Source: Eleginops maclovinus (Eukaryota > Chordata > Actinopteri > Perciformes > Eleginopidae). Taken from it: DNA of 64,000 bases. The DNA lies in the NCBI RefSeq assembly GCF_036324505.1, contig NC_086368.1, positions 18,589,878 through 18,653,877 on the forward strand, given 5' to 3'. The notes beneath the pieces were generated by a model. The model was not told where the DNA came from. It did no database searches and was given only the letters and a program-made list of their open reading frames with translations. How positions within the stretch are numbered: position 1 is the stretch's first letter; the number at the start of each line of letters is the position of its first letter. A program made the position numbers and the translations under genes. Shown here one piece after another: positions 22,048 through 36,500 of the stretch.

Positions 22048-22625
22048 TGTAGGAGCCTAAATGCAGTTTGTTGATGTTTTGACTTCAATAATTCAGTTCA
22101 TATTCAAAATGACAGCAATGAATAAATGTGTCATTGAGTTAGAAAGAATAAGAAGGAATATTTACAATATTTTCAGGTTTAAGTTGTTACAGTTCATATT
22201 TACAGTAATGTGTTAAGTTAATTACTTATTCATGTTACAAAGGTGTGTGAATAATTTACATGCATAATGTCTCATTTATATTACTTCTGTAATATTTGGA
22301 AATGGGTACTTTGATTGTAGCATCTTGGTAACTGTGTGCCTTTTAATTTAATACACTCATGGGAGGAGTTTTCGGGGTTAATCTGGGGTCAGTCAGGAAA
22401 TGCAGTGCAGAGTGGTGCCACACAGTTTTTTGACCTCTCTCACTCTCTCTCGATCTTTGGAATAACTTTATAACTTTGTAAAAAGACATTATTTTCTGTG
22501 CTTATTTTATTCTTAAAGTAAACGGTTGAATTTACCGAGTTGTCCTGTGGATTTTTTGATGTGGATTACGACGAGGGAAATTGTTACGAGCGTCAAGCTA
22601 AGGCTTCATTCATTGGAAAGCTACA
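22048..22625 (+). mobile_element. solo LTR, 578 bp
   Basis: It starts TGTAGGAG and ends AAGCTACA, with a 5-bp duplication aataa at 22043-22047 and 22626-22630. Units 2 and 3 lack it at the same site (for example around 39615), which confirms its borders. It has no coding capacity. Confidence 0.85.
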
Positions 22626-23630
22626 AATAATACAAACAATTGACCTAAATCCCACTGGTTCAAATACACCCCTCTAGGTATGGCAGTGCTATACTTTGAA
22701 CTTTTGAGATAGTGGAGGTAAGGAAGGTTACATTTTGGTGTATTTGACAATATAAGATCTCAAAGTCAAAGCTATAACCAGCCATTCAATAAGTTAGCAA
22801 AAATAAAATACACTCGCAACTTTGGTAACATTTTGATATTATAAATACTATATATACTGCAAAGATATTGAGGTGTATGAACTCTGGGGAAAGCAAATGT
22901 GTGTGATTTGGATTTTTTTATGTTAATAATTAAGCACGTTATTTGTACAGTCTAAAGTTTCAATTCATAGAGGATATCAGCTATCTTAGAACCCTAAGGC
23001 TGAGTACTTCTTTTAAAAACAAACCTTGTCTTTTGCAGCAATATCAACACATTTCAATGAATCAATGTAAATCATTTCACTATTCTCAGGAGCCGTTTAG
23101 TTACTGAAGACACAATATATATTGCGTTTTTCCGGGAAGTTTGTAGATGCCAGACTAAATAAAAACGTGTAGCATCCAACAATTGGACAAAAACCCTCAT
23201 AAATGATTCTCAGTGCTCGAAGATATAACTCTTAGTATGGAAACATCTTCAAACTCAATTTAGACAATATTTGAAAAGAACACTGAAGTCAGTAGGATTA
23301 ATTCTCTGGGAACCATGGCTGTCTGTACCAAATATCCATTCAGTACTTTAGTTTATGAGATATTTCAGTCTGTTCCGACCAACCATGTCCTCAGATTATT
23401 AGGCTCAGCTGCCCTTTGTCTGCCTCAGGTGTATACATTCATGTTCAGAAAGGTAGCATAACATGTTAAATTACCAATAGCCTTATATGAAATCTTAATT
23501 CAAAGTTATGTTGTCCCTAACTGTGGTTTTGAACAAAGCTCTGGGACTGGTACTTGGTTTATCCATTAAATGACTGTTAAGATTTTGAACTAAAACTATT
23601 AAACCCATACTTTTTGTTTTGTTTTATTAG

Positions 23631-23968
23631 GAACTTAAAAAAACATCTAATCTCAGGCAGGTTTTAAAATCCATCCCTTTGCAAGCTTCAAGGTGAGTCT
23701 GATTCAGAATCTAAGCGCAACCCGTTGGCTATTTGGACAATACTCAGAACAAGCAGAGAGGCGTGACTACCCCCCCTCTTGGTATTTTGTCTGGTGGGAC
23801 TGTGTCTCGATCAGCAGAGATGGGCTACATGAATCTGACCTCCCTTCAGAGACACTCGGACCCCACGACTCCCATAGTCGCCTTCAGCAACTCAAACAAT
23901 ATGAGTTCTTGAGATTTCATGTTTATGTGCAACATGGATACACTGTACAGAATTGTATTTATTTGTGA
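23631..23968 (+). pseudogene. copy (a) of the coiled-coil gene 3' end, with 83-bp deletion
   Basis: The 62-nt exon 23631-23692 (ELKKTSNLRQVLKSIPLQAS) keeps its acceptor and donor. The following intron and the start of the last exon are deleted (CCGTTGGC joined to TATTTGG), which removes the last acceptor. It lies between the last middle exon (17773) and the intact 3' end (41162), so it could act as a decoy exon. Confidence 0.75.
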
Positions 23969-24591
23969 GTTTTCATTTATGTCTACAACCCCCATTTAAA
24001 TACTTTGTCAGATCATCAAAATTGGACGCCTTGAAGTCAACATACTAATGACTCACTTACATTCTGGATGTTTTGTGTATCTTAAATTAGCAAAGATATA
24101 ATTAATAAAATGTTAACACAAACATTGTGAAAACAGATGACGAAGAGCAGCCCAGTGCTTTAATGAAAAGGAAAGACTGACACACAAATCACAAATTTAC
24201 AGGGTAAAAAAGCCATTGAGAATTATTAAAAATGTGACAAAATGTAAGGCTCAATGAGTGTCAGATAAAATTAGGGGGATTTGGGATACAGTGGTATTTG
24301 GCAAACTGACATACACATAAATGTAAGCTAGATCAACAAGCTTGAGCAAACATGTAAAAAGTGTACTTATATACATGTATATACAAAGAAATGCAACAAC
24401 ATTTGATAGGTAGGTAGATACTTTATTGATCCCGAGAGAAATTCAAGGTAATATCCTGATTAAAGACAAGTGTGTGTATATATAAGAACTTGTCACTCAA
24501 ATAAATATGCAAATAAATCCCCTGAGAGAACAAAATGAGCCAGGAAGCACAATAACTTTAGAGATTACATTGGTTATGATTTGTCAAGTTT

Positions 24592-27500
24592 TTATGGAGA
24601 GCGAAGTGTGTCATAATGTTTTGGTGCCCAAAGTAAACGGGTGACTTGTATGTCGCTCCTGTAACCGATGTTGGTATCCCAGCAGTACTCCGGAGAGAGC
24701 ACCCTGCTGGGTTTGTGGAGCAACATGTACTTGTTCAGATGGCTCTCATCGTGCCACAGAGCCTCCACATTGTTCTGTTTGTCCTCCATGATGCCCTGAT
24801 AGCAGGCCTCTGTCAAGGCTTTCACACTCTTCCACGAGCCTCCGAAGACGGCGGCGTGGTAGTAGAAATCCCCAGTTTCCATGTACGCCTTGGAGTTTGG
24901 GTTGCGGTCGTAGGTGTACAAATGCTTTGGAAGGTGGTAGTAGTGGGCGTGGAGCAGAGCCACTGAATCTCCAAGAGCCTCTGATCCAAATCTCCCGGTA
25001 AACACCTGATCCACATCAAAGCAGAAGACGTACGTGCAGTGGTGGCGAATATCGCTCTCTATCACATCTGATATGCTTTTCATTCGCATCATAGAGACGT
25101 CCTGCCACCTGGAGTTCTTCTTCACTTTGATAAACTTCAAGCTTCTCAGAGGAGACAACTTGATGTCAGGCAACATCTCCGGCATGTCCGTAAACACGTA
25201 GTAGGTCACGGGTAAACCCACCATAAAGTGTTGCTCTGATGAGTTCAGGAATTTGTGAAGGTAAGCATCCAGGTATCTTGTGAGGAAAAGGAAACAAGTC
25301 ACATTATCATTTTAGACTCTTTTGACTCTACTTCCTGAGGAAACTCAGGTCCTTTGATGCGTGCAACAAGATGTCGCAGATCTTCTCCAATCAAACAAGT
25401 TAAAAGTAAACATTTTATGCTGCATTGTTTCTAAACCATAGTTAAACACTTAAGCACTAAATTAAGTTGGCAGAACAGGATGTATTCAGGTTTGAGTACA
25501 GTTTATCTTTCTAGTTATTACTGTATTCATGTGAAAACTCACCTGCCCACAGCAAAGACAGTTAGAGCCACAGATGAACCTTTTGACTTGTGCATATCGT
25601 CGTAAAGGCGGGGGTCAAACATCCCTTCCCAGATGATGGCAGCTTTCCAATATGTACACGTTTGCACGTCAGGTCTGGACCTAAAATATAAAACAAATGG
25701 GTGTTTTTTTAGACTGAATTCCCTTTTATAATACTCTTCTTTAACAACCTGAAGCTACTACAGTTAATTGTAAAATGCAGTAATGTGACTTAAACACTTC
25801 CTATGCATCTAAACACCTTCTTCTGAGCAATAATATTGGTTTGACTTCTCTTAAGTCTCAGGATTATCTGTTCAGCCAAATTGTAAAAAGGTGTTCTGGT
25901 CTTACTGTAAATTGAGGCTGGCGTCCACACTGCTGTCCAGATTCAGCATCTTTGCACTTTCCAAAATGCATTTCTCCATTGGTATGAAGTCCATTACAAG
26001 TCTAAAACAAAAACGTTCTGAGTTCTTCATTAAGTAATAATGTTAGTGTCACGGTGAACGCCCCTTTTTCGTCGTCGGCAGTCAAGCGGAACTAATTATC
26101 ACTCGCATGTGAACACTCGAGCAGGAAAAGAAGACGCACGCAGTTCCGGCTTAATATCTGTTTAAAAAGACAAACGTCAGTAAAGCACGAGGAGAGTAAG
26201 AGGCGGCATTCTCATCGAGCTCTTCCGAAGTTGTGCTGAATCTGGTACCAATTATTCAAAGACTGAACAGACAGCCGGTAAGATCGCTACGTTAAGACTT
26301 TGTTGCGAGTGCCACTTGTTGATTGTTTGATGGACGCCGACGACGCATTTGAATGCTGCCGCGGGAAAGTCATTTGTGTTTGTGCACGGTAGTATCTGCT
26401 TTTGTGTTGTAAATATTCACGGGTAGTGCAGAATGTATTGTGGAAACGTTGGTTAGTCAGTTTTATTGTAGTTTGCTTAATTCAGTGATTTAGCTCTTTG
26501 ATATGGAATACTGCTGTGATGGATTGGCATAAAGCCATGGTTTAAAACGTGCATAGTCCTAGATCATATGAAGTTTGTCTAAAATGAATTGCTGAAATTG
26601 CACATTGTAACTTGGTGGGAGTGAATATGTATTGTAAATATTTATATGGGAAAAAATGGTGTGCTAAACATGCTGCTAACAATTTAACTGTTTAGTGATC
26701 CATGTGGTTGATCAGTCACTCATTGTGGTTCTCGTATTAGAAAATGTAGGCTAATTTAATATCTGTGATGGATTCAAGCTAAAATGATTAACTTAACAAA
26801 TGTGTTTATTTATATATATGTGGTTATTTATTTATATATATATGTGGTTATTTATACATGTGTGTGTCAGGTCAAACATTTTGATAAATGATCATTGTTG
26901 ATTCCTGTGCCTATTTTTATAAGAGATGTGCAAATTTGTAAATGGTTGGTGTTCTCTGGTTTTTAAGGTTTTTCACCTGTACTGTCTGGGCTACAAAAGG
27001 AATAAATCGGATAAAGATACAAGAAGCCTGGTCATTGAGTGAAACCCAGTTAAAACATTCAGAATTGGTGCCTCCCTATCAAGTGGGGGTTAAGCACAGC
27101 CAAAAAAGACGGAACACTTGACAGTGAAAAACCGACTCGAGCTGGTTGAAGAGGCTCCTAGCAAGCCAGGCTACAGCTTCTGCAGTTGGGCACACACGTG
27201 CAACTAAGTCAGCGGAGTCTACGCCCACCTGCAACTAAGTCAGCGGAGTCTACGCCCACCTGCAACTGAGTCCACGCCCGCAGCTTTCCAAGTTCGTTTC
27301 CAAAGCCCAAAATGGAGTCAAAGTCTCTGCAGCAGTTAAAGAAGGAGAGAACGACTGCCAAACAGCGGTTTTCCCGACTGGCAAACTCACTACTGAAGTC
27401 TTGCAAGAAAATGTCGGCGGAAGAACTGGTGGAAGCCTTCAGCAAGGTCGCACTCGAGGCTGACCGGGTGATGGAGGCAAATGAGGAGGTGGAAATTTCC

Positions 27501-30500
27501 TGGACTGAGGAAGAAGCGCAGGCCAAAGAGGACGTAAGTGCAGACCTTAAGAAGACATCAGATGAATGTGAAGGAAAACTTGAGGAGGTGGAGCAGGCTG
27601 TCCAGAGGGTTCTATGGGGAAGTTTTGGCAACCCTGAACTGTCCCTGGCACTGGGGGCAGCTGAAAGGGAGTGTGAGCGGATGCAGAAAAAGGAATCTGG
27701 CCTGAAATTGGAGGTATATGAATTGATGCTTAGTAACCTTGAGGGGCTGGTGAGAGCAGGAAAAGAAGCCATCCGCAAATGGACTCGCTGGGTCCCAGAT
27801 GAAGAGCGGCCTGACTTCCAGCAGCGCATGAGGCGTGTGGAAGGTTGGCTGCTTGACTTGATTTCAGAGAAAGCCACCCTATTACAGGCGAAGCTGGAGA
27901 ATGATGGGTCCCCAGGAAAAGAGCCACGTCGGACACCTGCTATCAAATTGAAGCCAATAGTGCTCCCGCAGTTTGATGGAAATAAGCGAAACTTCTACCT
28001 CTGGAAGAAGGAATGGGAGGCACTCCAAAAGCAAGGGGAACCTACCGGCTCCTGGGAGGTAAGGAAATTCCAGCTGTTGGATAGCCTTGAGGAAAAGGTA
28101 GCGAGGGACCTTCGCCTGTCAACATATGGAACGGCGGATGAAATCTTTCGGGTCCTTGAAAACCGGTTTGGAAATAAAACAGCAATTGCCCTGGAAATTG
28201 TTGAAGAGTTGCAGGCACTGCCACCGGTGAAAAGCTACCAACCCAGGCAGATCGTGGACTTGATCCAGGTTGTTGGAAAAGCCTTGTATGACCTCAGCGC
28301 GTTGGGAAACACGGGCGCCTTGAAAAATCCTCTCGTCACAAAGTCCCTGGAGAGCAAGCTGCCTGAAAGCTTAAAGAAGGAGTGGCTGGTCTATGTATCA
28401 AAAGGGAAGGAAGACGTATCACCTGAAGACAGGTTCGACATGCTCCTTGGTTTTCTGAAAAGTCAGGAGAAGATTTATGAGCAATTGGATCAATTAAGGG
28501 ATGATCCCAGCAAGAGAGAGGCAAGAATCCCACAAAAGCACGCCCGAACAAAGTCCACCAACTCCTCAAGCTCCCAAGCATCTTGTGTTGTCTGTGGAGA
28601 TAGAGGCCACGGGAGGAAGCTGTATTACTGCAAGAAGTTCAAAGAGCTCAGAGTGGCAGAAAAGAAAGAAGCAGTTAAGGAACTTGGTGCTTGTGGGAGG
28701 TGTCTCGAGGTTCACGGCAATGATGCAGAGTGCAAGACCACCTTTTTGTGTAAAAGCGAGGGGTGTAAGGACACTCAAGGCCCACGTCATCACTATTACC
28801 TCTGTTCCAAGGCTGGAAGAGAAAGAGATGGGCTGAGGAAGTTGAGGCCGAGCCCTGCAAGAGGCGAATTGAAAAAGTACACAGAGACCCAGGAAGAGTT
28901 CCTGACAAGCCTGGCCCCCGACTTGGCTCAGCGGTGTCGAAATGTGTTCTGTAATTCTGTCTCAAAAACATCCAGTTCAGTCATGGCGGAGAATGGTATT
29001 GATGAGTCCCCAGTCATAATGATGATCCTCGAAGTCACTGCAAATGCTGGGCAGAAGCTTGGGACCCTGATAGACTTGGCATCCGACACCAATTACATCA
29101 CTCACGAGGCTGCAGGTGAGCTGAACTTGCGGAGTGAGGATGTCACGCTCATAGTCCATGGAGTTGGCGGGATGCAAGTAACAGTTGAGACCAAGCGGTA
29201 TCTACTGAAAATCCGGGTCACAACTTCAAAGGGAACTTTGAGATCCCACCAGCTTGTGTGTTATGGGCTGAATAGCATCGCAGAAGTAAATCGGCACGTG
29301 CCACCCAAGAGACTGCAAAAAATATTTCCTGACGTTCCCCTCCTTAAACTGGTCCGTCCCACTAAAATCAAGCTCCTCATCAGCCATAAAGAAGGCCAGC
29401 TCGTCCCTCAGAAGGTGCGCTCCGTTGGTGACCTTGTCTTGTGGGATGGTCCCCTTGGGACGACAGTGGGTGGTTCTCATCCAGACCTTTTGGAAGATGT
29501 TACAATCACGGCCCATGGCTCCAGAACTCATTTTGCACGCTCCATGCGGACAGCAGCTGCAGAGTATAAGGAAATCATCTGTAAAGGCTCACTTGAACAG
29601 CCTCCACTCACCCAAGCCACTACGTGTGCGGCCAGCAAAGACTTCCTGGACTGGTGGAGGTGGGACAGCATTGGGGCTGCCTGTGAGCCCAGGTGCGGCG
29701 GCTGTAGATGTGGACATTGTCAACCTGGGGGGAAAGAGATGACCATTTCTGAGGAGCGGGAGCTGGAGCAAATAAAGAGTGGGTTGACGTATGTCAGTGA
29801 TTCTTAAACTAGGGGTCGCGACCCCAAACGGGGTCGGCAAAAACTTCCGTGGGGTCGCAAAATTATTTGTTACTTCAGTCGGAAATTAGCTGTTATAACA
29901 CCTGGTGAAACAACGAAAAATAAAATGTCAATACAATGAAAATCTGCCTTTTTCTCATTCCTACACGCTGTTAAGAGGGAGAGAGAGAGAGAAAAAAAAA
30001 AGTTGCCCAGCTTTAAATGGCGTTTCGAATCGTTTATTGGTCCTATGATAGAAACAATGTAACAATCTGCGCCCACTGTTCAAACTCAATTTCTTCCCGG
30101 TTTTTTTACAATACGTCATAGTTAACTCGCCACGTTACTAGCCACGTTTGTGATACTAGCCACTTTTTTAGCCACTAGCCTAGTTATAACTTTCATCAAA
30201 AATGGACAGGTGGCTGCTAAAAAACAATGATTTGAGCTCAGAAGTGCCATCTACCTCCAGTTGTGCACCTACTCCTCCGCGATCCTCAGATGGGACAAGT
30301 TTGGCCGGTGGTGAGAATAAAAAAGACCCACCAACGAGGCGTCGCCGATACCTGAAAGAATTTCTTAAATATGGATTCACGTGCCAGGTAAAACATGAGC
30401 TCGACCACCCACAGTGTGTTATTTGCGGCGATGTTCTGGCACATGAAAGTTTAAAGCCCACAAAAATGAGACGACATCTCGAAAGCCGACATCCAGATGA

Positions 30501-33500
30501 TGCTCAGAAACCCATGACATTTTTTTTACGAAAAGAAGCTGCGCTGCATGGGCAAAAGACCGTTGTGCATAGCCAAGCTACTGTGCCCACCAAAGCCTTG
30601 GCAGCGTCATACAAAGTGGCCCACCTTGTAGCCAAAGCACAAAAGCCACACACAATTGCTGAAAGCCTCATCCTTCCTGCAGCAATTGCGATGACCACAG
30701 CAATGCATGGTGAAAAGATCGCAAGTGTGCTTAAACAGATTCCCCTCTCCAATGATACCATGTCCAAACGCATTAACGACATCGCTAATGATATGAAATG
30801 CCAGCTCATCGAGAGAGTGAAAAACAGCCGGTTTTCTTTGCAGTTAGACGAGTCTACTGACTTGACTAATGTAGCCCATTTAATGGTTTTCATTCGCTAC
30901 AGTCATGACGGGAAACTGCATGAGGACATGCTGTGCTGCTCTCCGATGGAAGGAAGATGTACTGGTGGAGACATTTTTAACTGTCTTAATGGTTGGATGG
31001 AGGAGACAGGCCTGGATTGGGATAAATGCATAAGCATATGCACTGACGGTGCCGGGGCTATGATGGGAAAACACAAAGGGCTGAAAGCCAAGGTCCTTAG
31101 CGTTGCACCACATGTCAAGTTCACACACTGCATTATCCATAGGGAGGCCCTGGCATCCAAGACACTTGAACCCGAGCTTAACAATGTTCTTCAAACAGCA
31201 ATCCAAATAGTGAATTCGATCAAATCGCGCCCTTTAAATTCACGACTCTTCGCCCTTCTCTGCCAGGAAATGGGGTCTGCACATGAATCCCTTCTTTTTC
31301 ATTCAGAGGTAAGGTGGCTTTCACGGGGCAAAGTTCTTACACGCCTGTTCGAGTTGCGAAGCGAGGTGCGCACCTTCCTCTCAGACGTGCATTCCCCTCT
31401 TGCAGACCATCTCACTGACTCGAGATGGTTATCACGTCTTGCATACCTGGCGTGCATATTTGACAAATTAAATAGTCTCAACCTGTCACTACAAGGCCCC
31501 AGCACAAACATCCTGACCCTCTCAGACAAAGTGAATGCTTTCACAAAAAAATTGCAGCGTTGGGCAGCCCGTGCAGAGAGTGGGGACTTTGAAATGTTCT
31601 CGGAGCTGCACGACTTTTTGGAGAGTGACATGAATGCCAATTCATTGAAAGAGTCAATAACCTGTCATCTTCGTAGTCTCCTCGACAAATTCAATAAGTA
31701 TTTCCTCACGGAGAATGTAGAGCCTTTTGACTGGGTACGACAACCATTCACCAACTGCTCCTCAAACAACCTGCCATCTGAGCTCGAGGATGCGCTGATT
31801 GAGCTGTCCAGCGACCGCACATTGCAGGCGTCGTTTGCCTCAAAAACTCTAGATGAATTCTGGCTGTCAGTTGTGCAGGAATACCCCGGGTTGTCCAAGG
31901 CTGCCATGGACATCCTCACGCCGTTTGGATCAACCTATCTGTGCGAAAAGACATTTTCGTCCCTGGCCTACATAAAGAACAAATACAGATGTCGTCTCAA
32001 CAGCATGGAGGAGAATCTTCGTGTTGCTGTGAGCAGCATCGATCCCCGAATTGACCTGCTATGCTCGCGGAAGCAGGCCCATCCTTCTCATTGACATGGC
32101 GTCCGTATAAGAGGAAGTGAGATCGTTCCAATCATACACACTCTCTGTTGACTCTTGACTCCCGTTTGATTTGGACATTTGTTTCATTGCTTTGTTTGTT
32201 CCAGTTCTTGTTTGCGTTAATAAATTGTTGCCGCCCAGGCCTTTTCTTACACATTGCCTATTTGTTTTTGCTTGATTGACAGTCGTTACCATGGGTTTGC
32301 AATGCATAACGTTGTCCTGGCAACGCGATTTACAGCCCGCCCCCAAACAACCAAACTGCAGATGGCATTGCTGTTTCTTTCAAAATGTATGACTATCACT
32401 CAAATCATTGGAGACGCAAACTCGTAAATTAATTCACACAAAATCGTTCCTTTTCCATAAAATAATCGTCATACATTGTTAATTTGTTTGGATTGGAACA
32501 AAAAATCGGTTGCTACGGAAACGTGACGTCACACTTACACACTTTTGGGAAAGTGGGGTCACCAAACCTCTCCAGTTTTTTTTGTGGGGTCGTCAGACAA
32601 AAAGTTTAAGAACCACTGACGTATGTAACCGGAGATCGTCACAGTGAGAAGCCACATTGGCATGCGAAATATCCCTGGATAGAGGATCCAGTAACATTGC
32701 CCAACAATAGGAGGGCTGTCGAAGAAGCATTCATGAGGACTGAAAAGCAGTTGGCAAGAGAGCCGGAGTGGAAGGTAGCTTACAAAACACAAGTCCATGA
32801 CATGGTTGAGCGGAAAGCTGCTGTCAAGCTGTCAAGAGAAGAGTTGGTGAGCTGGACTGGACCCGTGTGGTACATCAGCCACCTAATTGCGCCTAACCCC
32901 CACTCCGTTACCACGCCGGTTCGCCTCGTGTGGAATAGTAGTCAGAAATTCAGGGGCCAAAGCCTGAACGATCTACTTCTCAAGGGTCCAGACGTCCTCA
33001 ATGACATCCGTGCTGTCCTCATACTGTTCCGGCAAGGTGTTTTCGCTGCCCTGGGGGACATTAAAAAAATGTACAATTCTGTATGGCTTGAGGACCAAGA
33101 GGTACATCTTCATCGGTTCTTGTGGAGAGACTCTGAAGATGAGGACGTTCAGGAGTATGCGATTACGAGGGTCAACATCGGAGATAAGCCGGCAGGCTGC
33201 ATCGCACAAGTCGCCATGCGTGAGACGGCGAATCTGCCAATGTTCAACCACCTTGCAGAAGAGCGCCGTGTGCTGGAACAAGACGCCTATGTCGATGATG
33301 TCCTGACTTCGCACAACGACCCGAGTCAGCTCAAGCAAATAACAGCTAATGTCGAAAAGATCCTGGAAGCCGGCGGATTCTACATGAAGCCGTGGGTCTA
33401 CTCTGGCCAAAGTGGGAGGCCAGGACACAGAGACCTGGAGAGGAAAGAACCCTCAGTGATGGTCCTTCCAAACCAACTCTCCGAAGAGAACAATAAAGCT

Positions 33501-36500
33501 CTGGGTCTTGGGTATGACCCAGAGAGTGACAAACTTCGCATGATGGTGGCTGTGAACTTCTCTAAAAAGAAAAAGAAAATGAGATTGGGAGAAAACCTGT
33601 TGCAAGATGAAGTAAGAGCACGGGTGCCAAATCCACTCACTCGTAGAGAGCTCCTAAGTCAAGTCTCTGGACTGGACGATCCCCTTGGTCTTGTGACGCC
33701 TGTCAAGCAGAAGGGAGCCATCTTGGTGAGGAGAGCTTTCCAAGAAGCAAAGGGCAAAGATAGTCCATCAGAAAATACATGGGACGTACCTTTGTCTGAG
33801 GGCCTCCGGGAAGATGCCGTCTGCCTCTTTAAGGACTATCCTGAGCTCGGTCGGGTGAGTTTCGTCAGAGCCTTGACACCTCCTGACCCATCCGCTGAGC
33901 CCTGCGGTATCACATTCTCCGATGGTAGTGAGCGCTCGTACGGCGCTGTGTTGTACCTGCGGTGGAAATTGCCACAAGACGTGACCATACGGCTAGTTGA
34001 ATCCAAAGCCAGGCTGACGCCGTTAGACCATAAGGGGGACGCTGTCAAGGCTGAAGTTTGTGGAGCTGTCTACGCTGCCCGTCTGAAGAAGTATTTCCAG
34101 AAGCACTGCAGAATTCGTGTGGAGAGGTGGTACCACCTGGTTGATAGCCAGACAGTCCTGGGGGCTATCCAACGCGAAAGCTACGGCTACCAGACGTTCT
34201 TCGCAAATAGAATTGGGGAAATTCAAGGCAGCGCGAACGTCCAAGACTGGTGGTGGATTCCTGGCCCACTCAACATAGCGGATATTATTTCCAGAGGGGC
34301 AAGCCCCAGAGAGTTGGATGAAGGCACAGAGTGGCAGCTGGGTCCTAAGTTCTTAAGTCTCCCAGAGAGTGAGTGGCCAGTGAAGTCCGCCAAGGATGTT
34401 GCTGCCGAAGCGAGAGAGAACCTCACACGCATCCAAAAGAAGGCTTTTGTTGCTGCCCTTACCCGGGCTGGAGCAAAGCAGGAGCCCAAGCAGGAGTCAA
34501 GGCAGGAGCCCAAGCAGGATCCAACTTCGACCTCCGCGGATCTGCATAGGCCACCAGCCGAGGTTGCAGCTTCAAGCCTGTTGGATATCAAGCGGTTCAG
34601 TAGCCTAACACGACTAATGAAGTCACTAGCGCTGGTCTGGAGGGCGGCAAAGAAGTTTCTTCATTGCAGAGCCAGGGGAAGACCAAAGTGGGAGGCAGTC
34701 CCATTGGTTGGCATCATCACTGCGGCCGAGAGGGAGGACTCATTCCGAGATCTGTGTTTAGCAGCACAAGAAGGAGTTACCTTCCCCAGCACCACAACAG
34801 ACCGGCTGGTTGTGTACAAGGATGGAGCTAGTAGGCTGTTACTGTGTGGAGGCCGAATACAGTATTTTAAAGAAGACTGCTTGGCTGTTCCACTGGTTCC
34901 TTTCGACACCTGGCTAGGAACTCTACTGGCACGCCAAAGTCATCAGGAAGGTCATGAAGGGGTTGCCGGGACTCTGTTAAGGATGCGGCAAAAGGCTTGG
35001 GTCATCCAAGGTAGAAGGCTGGCCCAGAAAGTTGTCAACCAGTGCATCCACTGCAGGAAGGCAAGAGCTCAAGTATGCCAACAAGTGATGGGTGATCTGC
35101 CAGTAGAAAGGTCAAGACCTGCTGCGCCATTCCAGTTTATATCTGTTGACTTGTTTGGACCATACCTGGTGAGAGATGACATCAAAAGAAGAGTATCTAT
35201 GAAAGTATGGGGGGTCGTCTTTTGCTGCATGGCGAGCCGGGCTCTGCACATAGATCTCGCCAGTAGTCTGTCCACAGAGAGCTTTCTAATGGCCTATCAG
35301 AGATTCGCTGCCATCAGGGGCCACCCCCTCAAGGTTTGGTTAGACCCTGGGACCAATTTTGTTGGTGAAAGATCTTTGCTGGAGGACTTGTACACCTTTC
35401 TGCAAAGCCAAGACACAGCAAGCCTGGAGGAGTATGCTGTAAAAAATGGGACAAGCTGGACATGGAAAGTGCTCCCCGCTGATTCACCACATCGAAACGG
35501 AGCTGCTGAAGCTGCCGTAAGGATTGCCAAATCAAAGTTTGAGCAAGACGGCAAGCCTTACTTTCAATGAGTTCCTGACAGCCCTCCAGTTGGCAGCTAA
35601 CCTGGCTAATGAGCGGCCCATTGACGCAAGAATCCAGAGTCGAGAGGACCGCATTGAGTATGTAACACCAAACTCGCTTCTCTTAGGACGAGCATCTCCC
35701 AGTGGTGACGTGAAGTCCTTCAGCTTTAACAACTATCCCTACAAGCGCCTTCGTGAAATTCAAACCCAGGTGAATGAGTTTTGGAAAGCGTGGAGCCAGC
35801 TTGCTGGCCCAAGTCTCTTCATTAGAACCAAATGGCACACCACAGAAAGAAATGTCAGCGTTGGGGATGTTGTGTGGCTTTGCGATCAAAACGCTCTACG
35901 GGGTCATTTTAGGCTCGGCAGAGTCGTCACTGTAGCTCCCGACTCAAAGGACATCGTGAGAGATGTTGAGATTCTTGTCACACCAAGCAACTGTGCCTCC
36001 GTTCAGCATCAAAGGCCAGCGACCAAGTCCTCAGAGAGGTCAGAGAAGTCAAATGGGGTGGTATTGCGAAGAGATGTCAGACGGCTGGTAGTCCTTCTCC
36101 CTGTAGAAGAGCAGAATCCTCACTGTTTAGGTTCACCTTAAAGTTTGCAACCTATCTGTCCAAGTACAAAAAGGTTGAGTGGGAGGTGTCACGGTGAACG
36201 CCCCTTTTTCGTCGTCGGCAGTCAAGCGGAACTAATTATCACTCGCATGTGAACACTCGAGCAGGAAAAGAAGACGCACGCAGTTCCGGCTTAATATCTG
36301 TTTAAAAAGACAAACGTCAGTAAAGCACGAGGAGAGTAAGAGGCGGCATTCTCATCGAGCTCTTCCGAAGTTGTGCTGAATCTGGTACCAATTATTCAAA
36401 GACTGAACAGACAGCCGGTAAGATCGCTACGTTAAGACTTTGTTGCGAGTGCCACTTGTTGATTGTTTGATGGACGCCGACGACGCATTTGAATGCTGCC

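Larger units (their letters stand above)
17925..23971 (+). repeat. segmental-duplication unit 1 (carries GT copy 1 and a damaged host 3' end)
   Basis: About 18035-23971 is nearly identical to 24095-26046 plus 37264-41580, apart from private insertions. Its left edge joins intron sequence of the coiled-coil gene (17925-18030, repeated at 23280-23385) to the 3' flank of the glycosyltransferase at about 18031. This marks the breakpoint. Confidence 0.8.

Noticed and set aside
23693..23968. 91-codon frame starting MSLIQNLSATRW, found in four copies
   Set aside because: It reads through the intron donor and deletion scar in the wrong frame of the host last exon; repeated because the segment is duplicated, not because it is a gene.
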